DNA from: JBALVO01 sp036961445
Lineage (GTDB): Bacteria > Pseudomonadota > Gammaproteobacteria > Pseudomonadales > Halieaceae
Length of the DNA: 17,163 nucleotides
Reading direction: 5' to 3'
Assembly (NCBI GenBank): GCA_036961445.1
Contig: JBALVO010000076.1
Span: 1 to 17,163 of the forward strand
Below the pieces are notes generated by a model. It saw only the letters and a list, made by a program, of their open reading frames with translations, had not been told where the DNA came from and did no database searches. How positions within the stretch are numbered: the first letter of the stretch is position 1; every line of letters begins with the position of its first letter. The position numbers were made by a program, and so were the translations under genes. This document shows, piece by piece, positions 1 to 6,761 of this stretch.

Positions 1-54
1 CCTTGCGGCACTAGAACCTAAATCTAGCGCGTATACCAATTTCGCCACTCCCGC
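1..54 (-). tRNA. tRNA-Leu (anticodon UAG), 5' part only
   Basis: Read on the minus strand, the sequence begins GCGGGAGTGGCGAAATTGG and continues through the D arm to an anticodon arm CTAGA-TTTAGGT-TCTAG, giving anticodon TAG. This closely matches the E. coli tRNA-Leu(UAG) pattern as I recall it. The 5' acceptor strand ends at base 54. The variable arm, T arm and 3' acceptor strand lie beyond the left window edge, so the gene is partial because of the window, not broken. It lies about 150 bp downstream of the isomerase-like gene on the same strand. I see no convincing promoter or terminator in the 55-204 gap, so its own promoter is unresolved. Confidence 0.93.
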
Positions 55-204
55 AATGTTGAAACCCCTGCTTTGCGCTAGAATGTCCCTGATAAAATCG
101 ATATAACCATCTGATTATTGGGACTTAAGCACTACTACGAACATAAATAGGGGGTTGTCACAAGGGCGCAGATTCTGCCACAAACCCGGCTGCGGTTCAA
201 CCAC

Positions 205-1494
205 TCAAAAACGCGGCATTGCCAGCAGCAAAACCACTGCCTGCGCGGGATTCGCCGGGACAAGCCCATCACTGTATCCGCGCGGCAATAACAAGGCCCG
301 TTGAGCGCCATAGATGCCATCGGGCATGGCAATCTCCCCTTCCAGCACCATCACCATTGCATATTCCGCCAAAGACGCCATATTGAGTCGTGCCCCGGCC
401 TCCAGGTGTATACGTCTGACCTCAAAATCGGGGAAGTCTACAATACGCTCTACTCGCACCCCATCGCGCTCAAGCAGGCAGTCAAATCCCTGTTGAACGG
501 GCGCAAGCAATGACATTTGCGCCACCGCCTCTGCCGTATCCCAATGCTTTTGTGTTAGCACCTGTTGTGCGAAGGACAGAATCTTGCGCTCGTATACGGG
601 TGTCTGAAACTCAATGGTGCGTATCCCGTGCTGCAAGGCGTGCGGCATAAGTAGCGGCACCACAACGACATCACCGACCCGCAACTCACGCATATGCGTG
701 TAACGATCCATCTGGTTGCGGCGCTCCCGCTCAAGGATAAGCAGCTCTTGCTCCTGCTCCTTAGCACCAGGCGATTCATCGATGGCGCGACGAACCTGCT
801 CATATGCCCGCACCGCCGCCAGGTAATTGGCGCGGAATGTCTGCTCATCTCCGCTGCCGGCAAGCTGCTGCGGGTCAAATCCATACCTGATATAGCCCAC
901 CCCGTCGGGCCAGGCGTTACTGTCTATGTGCGTGACAACATAGACTTCGCGTTTCTTTTCGTGCAACTCGAAATACAAATCGCCGGTCACTGGCTGAGGG
1001 CTGGGATCGAGTATCTTTAGCAGTACCAGCGGCTCGCCAGCGGCACCGCTTGCATTATCCGGTAACACTGCCTGCAACCAGGGAATGGGTGTGCGACCGG
1101 TTGTGGTTGCGAAATCACATACACCGCGTTGCTCCACCGCGCTGTACCAGATTTCTTGCCCCCATGGCTTGGGGATAGATACGGGAAATAATTCCAGCGG
1201 CACACCGGGTTCAGTGCTGGCCAACTGGTAACGCCGCACCCAGCACTCAAATTGCTCCACGGCACACTGGCGTTCCGCGCTCAAGGCTTGATCAGTAACC
1301 GCAACTCGCACGCGCCCTTTGCTGACACAGTAAAGGGCAGTCAATAACAGCGGCTGAGCATCGCGCAGCCAGTAGCGTTGCAATTCGAAATCCACCAGTA
1401 ACAAGGCGTCTTCGTCTGCCGTCAGACCACTGCGCCAGGCGTGATAACAGGCTCGAGGCTCGCCAGCGAGGCAGTTTACGGGGGATGCTGGCAT
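205..1494 (-). CDS. Mannose-6-phosphate isomerase-like cupin protein, paired with GH84 enzyme
   Basis: The protein is about 429 aa. Numbering below is from a TTG five codons upstream (base 1509); neither start has a clear Shine-Dalgarno, and I chose ATG 1494. The first 100 residues are not recognised. From residue 114 there is a KPWG segment as in class I phosphomannose isomerases. An ExH...E cluster (E181, H183, E188) then resembles the QxH...E metal ligands of that family, and GDVVVVPLLMPHALQHG followed by an IEFQTP segment (H290, H294, E300) resembles the last metal ligand and core strand. A charged, probably helical insert (about 225-275) separates the two halves, and a second cupin-like half ends the protein. 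The fold assignment is fairly secure; mannose-6-phosphate as substrate is not, because the first ligand is E rather than Q. Tight pairing with the GH84 gene suggests a role in handling an N-acetylhexosamine-derived sugar (inference). Confidence 0.72.
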   Translation of the reverse strand: MPASPVNCLAGEPRACYHAWRSGLTADEDALLLVDFELQRYWLRDAQPLLLTALYCVSKGRVRVAVTDQALSAERQCAVEQFECWVRRYQLASTEPGVPLELFPVSIPKPWGQEIWYSAVEQRGVCDFATTTGRTPIPWLQAVLPDNASGAAGEPLVLLKILDPSPQPVTGDLYFELHEKKREVYVVTHIDSNAWPDGVGYIRYGFDPQQLAGSGDEQTFRANYLAAVRAYEQVRRAIDESPGAKEQEQELLILERERRNQMDRYTHMRELRVGDVVVVPLLMPHALQHGIRTIEFQTPVYERKILSFAQQVLTQKHWDTAEAVAQMSLLAPVQQGFDCLLERDGVRVERIVDFPDFEVRRIHLEAGARLNMASLAEYAMVMVLEGEIAMPDGIYGAQRALLLPRGYSDGLVPANPAQAVVLLLAMPRF

Positions 1495-1516
1495 GATGTG
1501 ATGTCGCAATGCGCTA

Positions 1517-2575
1517 TCAGTCCGTTAAACACGCAGGGTCAAAGGTATATTCACCGCGCAGCCAACCCGCCAGTTCGTGGGCTGCTGCACCAGGGAGTTG
1601 GGCATAACAAGCGGCAAGTTCCGCGCAGCGCTGCCCCCCCATCCCCGACAGGCCAGCTTGCTCAAATTCAGCTGCGTGGTGCTGCAATAGCTCCCAGGTT
1701 CGAGACCCCAGCGCTTGCGCCAGCCAATGCTCGTTCAATGCGCCGTTGCCATAGAGCTCGGCAAGCCCGGACAATGCAGGTAACGACAGGACACCCTGGT
1801 TCATGGGGTTGCACAGGTGGCCGCCGAGCAGATCAACCAGGGCCGGGTCGCGTTGTGACAACTTCGAGCTGTAAACGAAGTTACTACGCACCGCGCCATC
1901 ATTCACCGGGTAGTTATCCCATAGCACAACCCGCCGCCCCAATTGCCCGGTAATGGCCTGTATATCGCGGGTGCTTATTGCCTCGGAGCACACACGATTA
2001 CCTGTCCAGAAGATATCCACAGAGGAAGGCAACTCACTTCCAAGCCGCGGCCAATAGTCGTGGGGCATCTGACCAAAGAACTTCTCCAGAACCGGGTCGA
2101 AGGAGTAATAGGTAGGGCACACCAGTAAACGCACATCCGGGGCCCAGTGATGAACATCAGCGACAATCTCTGCCTGCCTGCTGGCCAGGGCATCGAGATC
2201 ACCAGGCATATCGTCAAATAAAATGGCCAGTAACGGGGCTTCGAGCTGGGCCAGCACAGCAATCTTGCGCTTGAGGTTTTCGCGTTCTTTTTGGCCGTAA
2301 TGACGATACAACTCGAACGGCGACAGTCCTACACCCCAATGGATACCGCGCTCGCGGTAAATGCCGGACAGCCGCAGCAGCTGCTGCCACTGCTCTGGCG
2401 GCCAGTGATCTTGCCAACGCTTGCGCAGGAATGGGTCTGATTTAGGACTGTAGAGGCACGTATTGAGACCCGCCTGTGACAGGTAATCGGCGTACGCCTG
2501 TCGGGTTTCAAACGACCAGGCGTGGCCGTAGAAGCCTTCGATAACGCCACTGAGAAACTCCCTGGAGATGCTCAT
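1517..2575 (-). CDS. GH84 family beta-N-acetylglucosaminidase (O-GlcNAcase-like)
   Basis: The protein is 352 aa and consists essentially of one GH84 TIM barrel. Family signatures appear in order: GVIEGFYG (10-17), YSPKSDPFLRKRW (42-54, matching the Y-PK-D---R--W stretch of human OGA), LFDDMPG with the adjacent aspartates D121/D122 (catalytic pair in GH84), FWTGN (189-193), WDNYPVND (219-226, substrate-binding N/D) and a CNPMNQ segment near 255. GH84 enzymes remove beta-linked GlcNAc by substrate-assisted catalysis. No signal peptide, carbohydrate-binding module or HAT-like domain is visible, so it is probably cytoplasmic, unlike secreted clostridial hyaluronidase-type members. The next gene starts within 8-25 bp on the same strand, so the two are likely co-transcribed. 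No strong Shine-Dalgarno precedes ATG 2575. The natural substrate (cell wall turnover product, glycoprotein or imported oligosaccharide) cannot be told from sequence. Confidence 0.9.
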   Translation of the reverse strand: MSISREFLSGVIEGFYGHAWSFETRQAYADYLSQAGLNTCLYSPKSDPFLRKRWQDHWPPEQWQQLLRLSGIYRERGIHWGVGLSPFELYRHYGQKERENLKRKIAVLAQLEAPLLAILFDDMPGDLDALASRQAEIVADVHHWAPDVRLLVCPTYYSFDPVLEKFFGQMPHDYWPRLGSELPSSVDIFWTGNRVCSEAISTRDIQAITGQLGRRVVLWDNYPVNDGAVRSNFVYSSKLSQRDPALVDLLGGHLCNPMNQGVLSLPALSGLAELYGNGALNEHWLAQALGSRTWELLQHHAAEFEQAGLSGMGGQRCAELAACYAQLPGAAAHELAGWLRGEYTFDPACLTD

Positions 2576-2652
2576 TTCGGGCTCATATATCTAAATAGAA
2601 TTAATAGTTATTTGTTTATCGCAAAATATATTAAAAACTAGGGTAACTAACT

Positions 2653-2681
2653 GTGGAAAATTACCAAATTTGAGCGATACT
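2653..2681 (+). promoter_or_regulatory. Candidate sigma70 promoter for small RNA
   Basis: A -10-like GATACT (2676-2681, 4/6 matches) lies 17 bp after GTGGAA (2653-2658, 3/6 matches), with an AT-rich region upstream. It would start transcription near 2688, just before the first hairpin of the candidate small RNA. The -35 is weak, so the call rests mainly on position relative to the structured RNA and terminator. Confidence 0.35.
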
Positions 2682-2687
2682 TAAGGC

Positions 2688-2814
2688 GTGTCTGTCCATC
2701 CCCTAGCTTAATCGGACGGCCACATGGGCATACCCATGCCTTGTTAAGGAAGTAATTCCTTTATGTTTCACTCCTAATGGTCTTAATTGGGTCCCTAACG
2801 GGGCCCATTTTTTT
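2688..2814 (+). ncRNA. Candidate structured small RNA with intrinsic terminator
   Basis: No protein gene on the plus strand explains the strong terminator at 2788-2814. Upstream of it lie three further hairpins in series: CTGTCC/GGACGG (2692-2697 with 2714-2719, one G-U, 16-nt loop), CATGGG/CCCATG (2723-2728 with 2733-2738, 4-nt loop) and AAGGAA/TTCCTT (2746-2751 with 2756-2761, 4-nt loop). An unpaired 26-nt stretch (2762-2787) contains CACTCCT, the complement of a Shine-Dalgarno sequence. Promoter, chain of stems, open seed region and U-tailed terminator within about 127 nt fit a trans-acting, possibly Hfq-binding sRNA. It is divergent from the GH84 gene and convergent with pilZ. I do not recognise a named family. 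A read-through 3' element of another transcript is the alternative. Confidence 0.55.
2788..2814 (+). terminator. Rho-independent terminator of candidate sRNA
   Basis: TGGGTCCC (2788-2795) pairs with GGGGCCCA (2800-2807) with one G-U and a TAAC loop, followed directly by seven T (2808-2814). There is no T run on the other side, so it acts for plus-strand transcription. There is no annotated plus-strand gene upstream for more than 2.5 kb. Confidence 0.85.
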
Positions 2815-2879
2815 GCCTTTCTCGATTGATTATCAATACGTTACACGCGACTTTTAAAAATAATATAAAGAAAAGTCAC

Positions 2880-3233
2880 TCACATCGTATGGGTCGGTCT
2901 ATCCGAGGACAGGGAGCCTGCCAGATGGTTTTCTATTTTTGCATTGGCAGCGGCATCCTGTTCACTGAACTGCACACCTATCCCGGCGGTACGATTGCCC
3001 TGTGCGCCACGAGGTGTGACCCACACTACTTTGCCGGCAATAGGAATCTTTTCGACTTCGTCCATGAGCGTCAGCAGCATAAAAACTTCATCGCCAATAT
3101 CGTAGGATTTATTGGTGGGCACAAACAGCCCGCCATTATCCAGGAAGGGCATGTAAGCCGAGTACAGCACCGCTTTGTCTTTTATCGTTAACGACAGTAT
3201 GCCATTACGACTATTTTGTCTTGCATCACTCAT
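2880..3233 (-). CDS. pilZ: Type IV pilus PilZ-domain protein
   Basis: At 117 aa this is the usual size of the type IV pilus assembly protein PilZ. The characteristic stretches YMPFLDNGGLFVPTNKSYDIGD, VFMLLTLMDE, IPIAGKVVWVTP and AQGNRTAGIGVQF cover the small beta barrel. The N-terminal RxxxR and the D/NxSxxG motif of c-di-GMP-binding PilZ domains are missing (DNGGLF instead), as is known for this subfamily, which acts by protein contacts in pilus biogenesis rather than by binding the nucleotide. The ATG overlaps the holB stop by 4 bp (ATGA), indicating translational coupling. It is the last gene of the fab-tmk-holB operon; tatD, which follows it in Pseudomonas, is not here. Only a weak AT-loop hairpin (2849-2877) without a T run lies downstream on this strand. 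Confidence 0.95.
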   Translation of the reverse strand: MSDARQNSRNGILSLTIKDKAVLYSAYMPFLDNGGLFVPTNKSYDIGDEVFMLLTLMDEVEKIPIAGKVVWVTPRGAQGNRTAGIGVQFSEQDAAANAKIENHLAGSLSSDRPTHTM

Positions 3234-4276
3234 GCGCGAACATCCCCTTTCAGCCGCTGAATATTACCACCTAGCAGGCCATCACCCAACTCCCGTTGGA
3301 ATTTTGCCAATAAAGCCTCCGCCAGCATCTGCCGATTGGGGTTCGCGCCGGCGTTAACTGCTTTCTGCAGCTGCATTATTTCATCCATTAGCGCAAACGC
3401 AGCGCGCCCTTGCTTACTCGTCAGGTGCTCAGTTGGCAGATGGCGCAGCAAATTCTGTAATTCTGCGGCGACTTGCGCCAGGAAGTCGTTCATATCCAGT
3501 GCAGCGAACAGCGCCCCAGCCTCAGGGACGGAAACCTGGCCCGTTAACAAGCCCTGCAAACCCAGCCGAATCGCCGCTACAGCCTCTGCACCGTCATCGC
3601 GAAATAGCTGCGCTGCCAGCAAAGGACGATTATCGGCAAGCGTCAACAGGCGTTCGCTCTGCTGCCTGTCGCCGGTAGCCTTATCCAGCCAGGCCACACA
3701 TTGCTGCGCGTCAGGCAGCGCCATTTTCAGTATCTGGCAGCGAGAACGAATCGTCGCCGGCAAGTTATGCAGACGATGGCACACCAAAAGCAGGTAAGTA
3801 TCGGCAGCGGGCTCTTCCAGCGACTTCAGCAAAGCGTTGGCAGCGTTTACGTTCATACTGTCAGCCGGGTCCAGCACCACCACTTTGCGCTTGCCGAAGC
3901 TCGCTGTTTTGTTGGTAAACTCCACGACGCTGCGAATCTGATCGATTTTTATCACCCGGCTTTTTTCCTGTGGCTGCAGCCACTGAAAGTCACCATGGCC
4001 GCCACTGGCGCTCAATTGACAGGCATGACACTCCCCACAGTTGAGCCCCCCTTGTGGCTGATGGCATAACAACAAACGCGCCAGCGCCAGCGCCAGGCGC
4101 CCCTTGCCGGTATATTGTGCACCGGTCAGTAGCAGTGCATGCGGTAGTTGGCCGCGTTCCAATTGTTGACTCAGGTGCAGCCAGTCTTGCGCCTGCCAGG
4201 GCAGGGGTGGACTTATCGATGGTAAATCGGTGGGTGCCGTCACGAGGCTGAAGACCTCGCACTCAACTCCTGACAT
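3230..4276 (-). CDS. holB: DNA polymerase III subunit delta'
   Basis: This is a clamp-loader subunit that, with delta and DnaX, places the beta clamp on primed DNA. From ATG 4276 (348 aa) it shows PWQAQDW (26-32), a P-loop-like TGAQYTGKGR (51-60), the zinc cysteines C71, C80, C83, C86, an LLKSLEEP segment and the SRC motif (178-180) of delta'. The ATG lies 37 bp inside tmk without a clear ribosome site. A GTG at 4241-4243 overlaps the tmk stop (GTGA) and would give a 337-aa protein starting nearer the conserved region, with GAGG 11 nt upstream; either could be used. The gene overlaps pilZ by 4 bp at its end. Order tmk-holB-pilZ is standard for the group. Confidence 0.95.
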   Translation of the reverse strand: MSGVECEVFSLVTAPTDLPSISPPLPWQAQDWLHLSQQLERGQLPHALLLTGAQYTGKGRLALALARLLLCHQPQGGLNCGECHACQLSASGGHGDFQWLQPQEKSRVIKIDQIRSVVEFTNKTASFGKRKVVVLDPADSMNVNAANALLKSLEEPAADTYLLLVCHRLHNLPATIRSRCQILKMALPDAQQCVAWLDKATGDRQQSERLLTLADNRPLLAAQLFRDDGAEAVAAIRLGLQGLLTGQVSVPEAGALFAALDMNDFLAQVAAELQNLLRHLPTEHLTSKQGRAAFALMDEIMQLQKAVNAGANPNRQMLAEALLAKFQRELGDGLLGGNIQRLKGDVRA

Positions 4277-4881
4277 ACTTTAAGCAACTGTTGCTGCACT
4301 GCTGGCAATGACATTGACGCATCTATGATCCGGTAGCGCACGCTGTCTTGCCTGGCCAGCTGCAGATAGGTGGCTCGCACGCGCTCAAAAAACTCCAGCG
4401 CCTCCTGTTCAAAACGATCGAGCTGCCCCCTGCCGCGTGCCCGCGCCATCCCGGTACTAACCGGAGCATCCAGCAACAGCGTAAGGTCAGGCCGTAAATT
4501 TCCCTGCACCAGAGCCTCCAGATGTGCCACCGTAGTGGCGTCCATTTCCCTACCACCACTCTGGTAGGCATACGTGGCATCGGTGAAACGGTCACACAGC
4601 ACCCACTTACCGGCAGCCAGGGCGGGTTCTATGCATTCGTTAATATGTTGAGCCCGGGCTGCAAAGATCAACAAAAGTTCCGTCATAGGGCACACCTGCC
4701 CATCGCGCACCTGCAACAGTAGTTCGCGGATGTCTTCGCCCAGCGCGGTGCCGCCGGGTTCTCGCGTAACCACCAGGTCCACGCCAGCATTGCGTAAGTG
4801 ATTTTCCAGGAAGGCCATATTGGTGGACTTTCCCACGCCCTCCCCGCCCTCTATGGTAATAAACAAACCTCTAGTGCCCAT
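4240..4881 (-). CDS. tmk: Thymidylate kinase (dTMP kinase)
   Basis: Phosphorylates dTMP to dTDP with ATP for dTTP supply. The 213-aa reading from ATG 4881 begins MGTRGLFITIEGGEGVGKST, the normal N terminus with the P loop at 12-20; the open frame extends 46 codons further upstream into mltG but that part is unlike the family. Other marks are TREPGGT (39-45), the DR(Y/F) motif D97-R98-F99 followed by ATYAYQSGGR, and a basic LID region around ARARGRG. The start lies 4 bp after the mltG stop and the gene ends in an overlap with holB, so it is translated from a tightly packed polycistronic message. Confidence 0.96.
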   Translation of the reverse strand: MGTRGLFITIEGGEGVGKSTNMAFLENHLRNAGVDLVVTREPGGTALGEDIRELLLQVRDGQVCPMTELLLIFAARAQHINECIEPALAAGKWVLCDRFTDATYAYQSGGREMDATTVAHLEALVQGNLRPDLTLLLDAPVSTGMARARGRGQLDRFEQEALEFFERVRATYLQLARQDSVRYRIIDASMSLPAVQQQLLKVCQELSARSSAS

Positions 4882-4885
4882 ACGG

Positions 4886-5914
4886 CTACTGTTTCTCCGG
4901 GGTGGAACGATAATTTTTCCTGCGCTGTAACTGGTATTTACGCACGGCCTGTTCGTGTTCCGCAAGCGTCGCACTGAATACGTGCCCGCCATCTCCACGG
5001 GCAACAAAATACAGAGCATCGCCAGCGGCCGGGTGCAACGCCGCGTGGATGGCAGCCTGCCCCGGCAGCGCTATCGGCCCGGGAGGCAACCCACTGTGGC
5101 GATAGGAATTGTAAGGATTACTGCTATCTGCCAAATGCTTGCGGCGCAGGTTGCCGTCAAAGTCATCACCCAGGCCATAGATAACGGTGGGATCGGTCTG
5201 CAAGCGCATACCGCGCTGCAGCCGCCGCACAAAAACGCCTGCTATCTGTTGCCGCTCCTGTGGCATGCCTGTCTCACGTTCGATGATAGAGGCCATGATC
5301 AGTGCTTCGTAGGCTGTCTCATAGGGCAGTTCCTGCGCTCGATTTTGCCATTCCAACTGCAACACCGCTTGCATCGTGGAGTGGGCTCGTTGAACAATTT
5401 GCCAGTCCGTAGCGCCGCGTACATAGTGATAGCTGTCAGGGAAAAAGAGTCCCTCGGCCAGCTGGTGCGGCTGTACCAACTTGCTGAGTCTCTCATCGTC
5501 GGATCCTGCCAGTACATGTTCCAACTCCTGCGCCTGCGCCAAAATGCTAAGCGCTCGCGCGAGAGTAATCCCCTCTGGCAGAGTGACCTGATACTGTATG
5601 ACTTTACCGTTTTGTAACAACAACAGTAGCGCTTCGGCCGTCAATTGCTCGGGAAGCAAATATTCTCCCTGCTTGATCTGCTGGTCCAACCCGGTCCAGC
5701 GGCCATATAAAACAACCAGATTCGGATATGTCAGAATCCCTCTGTCGGATAGCGTATTGACTACGGTACGCAGTGAATCGCCTGCTGCCACCGTTAATAC
5801 AAAGCCCAGGGCGGGGACTTTCAGTGGTTGCTGCCAGCGTTTTTCCAGCTCCTTGAATGCAAGGCCGGCAAGCAGTACCAGGACAAGCAGTGCAAGCAGC
5901 AGTTTACGGATCAC
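4886..5914 (-). CDS. mltG: Endolytic murein transglycosylase MltG (YceG)
   Basis: Cleaves nascent peptidoglycan strands at the inner membrane and is thought to set glycan length. I chose the GTG at 5912-5914 because it overlaps the pabC stop (GTGA), has GGAG 7 nt upstream, and puts a single membrane anchor (IRKLLLALLVLVLLAGLAF) at the very N terminus. This gives 342 aa, close to the E. coli length; a 361-aa frame from an upstream ATG would overlap pabC by 61 bp. A LysM-like part (about 35-105) precedes the YceG domain with SIIERETG (catalytic Glu about 212, counted from the GTG), RRLQRGMRLQTDPTVIYGLG and SGLPPGPI. Order pabC-mltG-tmk-holB is the common one. Confidence 0.95.
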   Translation of the reverse strand: MIRKLLLALLVLVLLAGLAFKELEKRWQQPLKVPALGFVLTVAAGDSLRTVVNTLSDRGILTYPNLVVLYGRWTGLDQQIKQGEYLLPEQLTAEALLLLLQNGKVIQYQVTLPEGITLARALSILAQAQELEHVLAGSDDERLSKLVQPHQLAEGLFFPDSYHYVRGATDWQIVQRAHSTMQAVLQLEWQNRAQELPYETAYEALIMASIIERETGMPQERQQIAGVFVRRLQRGMRLQTDPTVIYGLGDDFDGNLRRKHLADSSNPYNSYRHSGLPPGPIALPGQAAIHAALHPAAGDALYFVARGDGGHVFSATLAEHEQAVRKYQLQRRKNYRSTPEKQ

Positions 5915-6750
5915 GGCAACTCTCCACGGTACTGCTCGAATAATGACTGACAAACAGAATGGTCGCGCCACTGATGATCGCCAAAGCTGGCCACTGGACG
6001 CAACCCCAGCAGACTGTTGCTATAGAAAACTTCATCGGCAGTTGCCAGGTCATCCAGAGACAGGTTCGTTTCCTGCACGCCAAGCCCAAGGAGTTTTGCC
6101 CACCGCTCCATGACCAATTGCCGTCGGGTACCGGCGATACCTGAGTCCTGTATTGCGGGCGTCAACAATTGCCCACCCCGGACTAAAAAGAGATTGCCTG
6201 CTACCACCGAAATCAATTGCCCTGATTGACCCAGCATCACTGCTTCGTCGGCACCCGCTGCGCGCGCCTGGGCCGCTGCCAGCACTTGCTCTAATCGGTT
6301 CAGGTGCTTGATCCCGGCCAGCGCGGGCTGCGCCGCCCAGCGCATCTCAGCCAGCGCTAGCACCGCACCCTCGCTGAGCTGTGCGCAATCCCTGCCCAGC
6401 TGCGTTACGGTAATGATAATCCGTGGCCGGGGTGTCAACGGCGGAGCATAACCCCGGGGGCCGCTTCCGCGACTCACCGTCACACGCAAGGCGCTCCACA
6501 TCCACTCCGATTCCTGCACAGAGTTGGCGACTTGTGCTAGTTGCAGGCGCACATTGGCCAGACAGTCTGGGAGCGCCAGCGCCTGTAAACCGCGCTGCAG
6601 GCGCTGCATGTGGAGATCCAGATAAAGGGGGGTACCGTGGCGTAACAACAGAGTCTCGAATAAGCCATCGCCGAAGTCGAGCGCGCGATCGGGCAGTGCT
6701 AATACCGACGCCGGCGCGCCATCGACCCAGGTCGCGGTTTGGCTGGTCAC
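5911..6750 (-). CDS. pabC: Aminodeoxychorismate lyase (PABA synthesis)
   Basis: A PLP enzyme of fold type IV that converts 4-amino-4-deoxychorismate to p-aminobenzoate and pyruvate for folate synthesis. From the GTG at 6748-6750 it has 279 aa: WVDGAPASVLALPDRALDFGDGLFET at the N terminus is the family start, GIKHLNRLEQVLA carries the PLP lysine (about K148), and DEVFYSNSLLGLRPV is the usual C-terminal segment. The open frame continues 43 codons upstream into fabF with a non-family sequence, so the GTG 11 bp after the fabF stop is preferred; its ribosome site is weak. A branched-chain aminotransferase is the main alternative from fold alone, but position between fabF and mltG settles it. Confidence 0.94.
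   Translation of the reverse strand: MTSQTATWVDGAPASVLALPDRALDFGDGLFETLLLRHGTPLYLDLHMQRLQRGLQALALPDCLANVRLQLAQVANSVQESEWMWSALRVTVSRGSGPRGYAPPLTPRPRIIITVTQLGRDCAQLSEGAVLALAEMRWAAQPALAGIKHLNRLEQVLAAAQARAAGADEAVMLGQSGQLISVVAGNLFLVRGGQLLTPAIQDSGIAGTRRQLVMERWAKLLGLGVQETNLSLDDLATADEVFYSNSLLGLRPVASFGDHQWRDHSVCQSLFEQYRGELP
5920..5925 (-). promoter_or_regulatory. Ribosome binding site deciding the mltG start
   Basis: On the minus strand GGAGAG sits 5-7 nt before the GTG at 5914. It lies inside the end of pabC and supports the GTG start and coupled translation over the upstream in-frame ATG. Confidence 0.6.
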
Positions 6751-6761
6751 TGCTGCCGCAA

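Noticed and set aside
2723..2738. Short minus-strand peptide frame (MGMPMWPSD) across the sRNA hairpin
   Set aside because: The hairpin symmetry makes the repeated ATGs, the spacing from a possible AAGG is too short, and no coding signal supports it.
2825..2837. ATTGATTATCAAT inverted repeat as an FNR/Anr box
   Set aside because: The half sites TTGAT/ATCAA are separated by 1 bp instead of 4, and no promoter is placed to use it.
2849..2877. GACTTTT/AAAAGTC hairpin as terminator of the fab-pilZ operon
   Set aside because: The stem is weak with a 15-nt AT loop and has no T run after it on the minus strand; at most a minor element.
4882..5019. Longer tmk reading frame from 5019
   Set aside because: The extra 46 residues overlap mltG and precede the usual N terminus; ATG 4881 lies 4 bp after the mltG stop.
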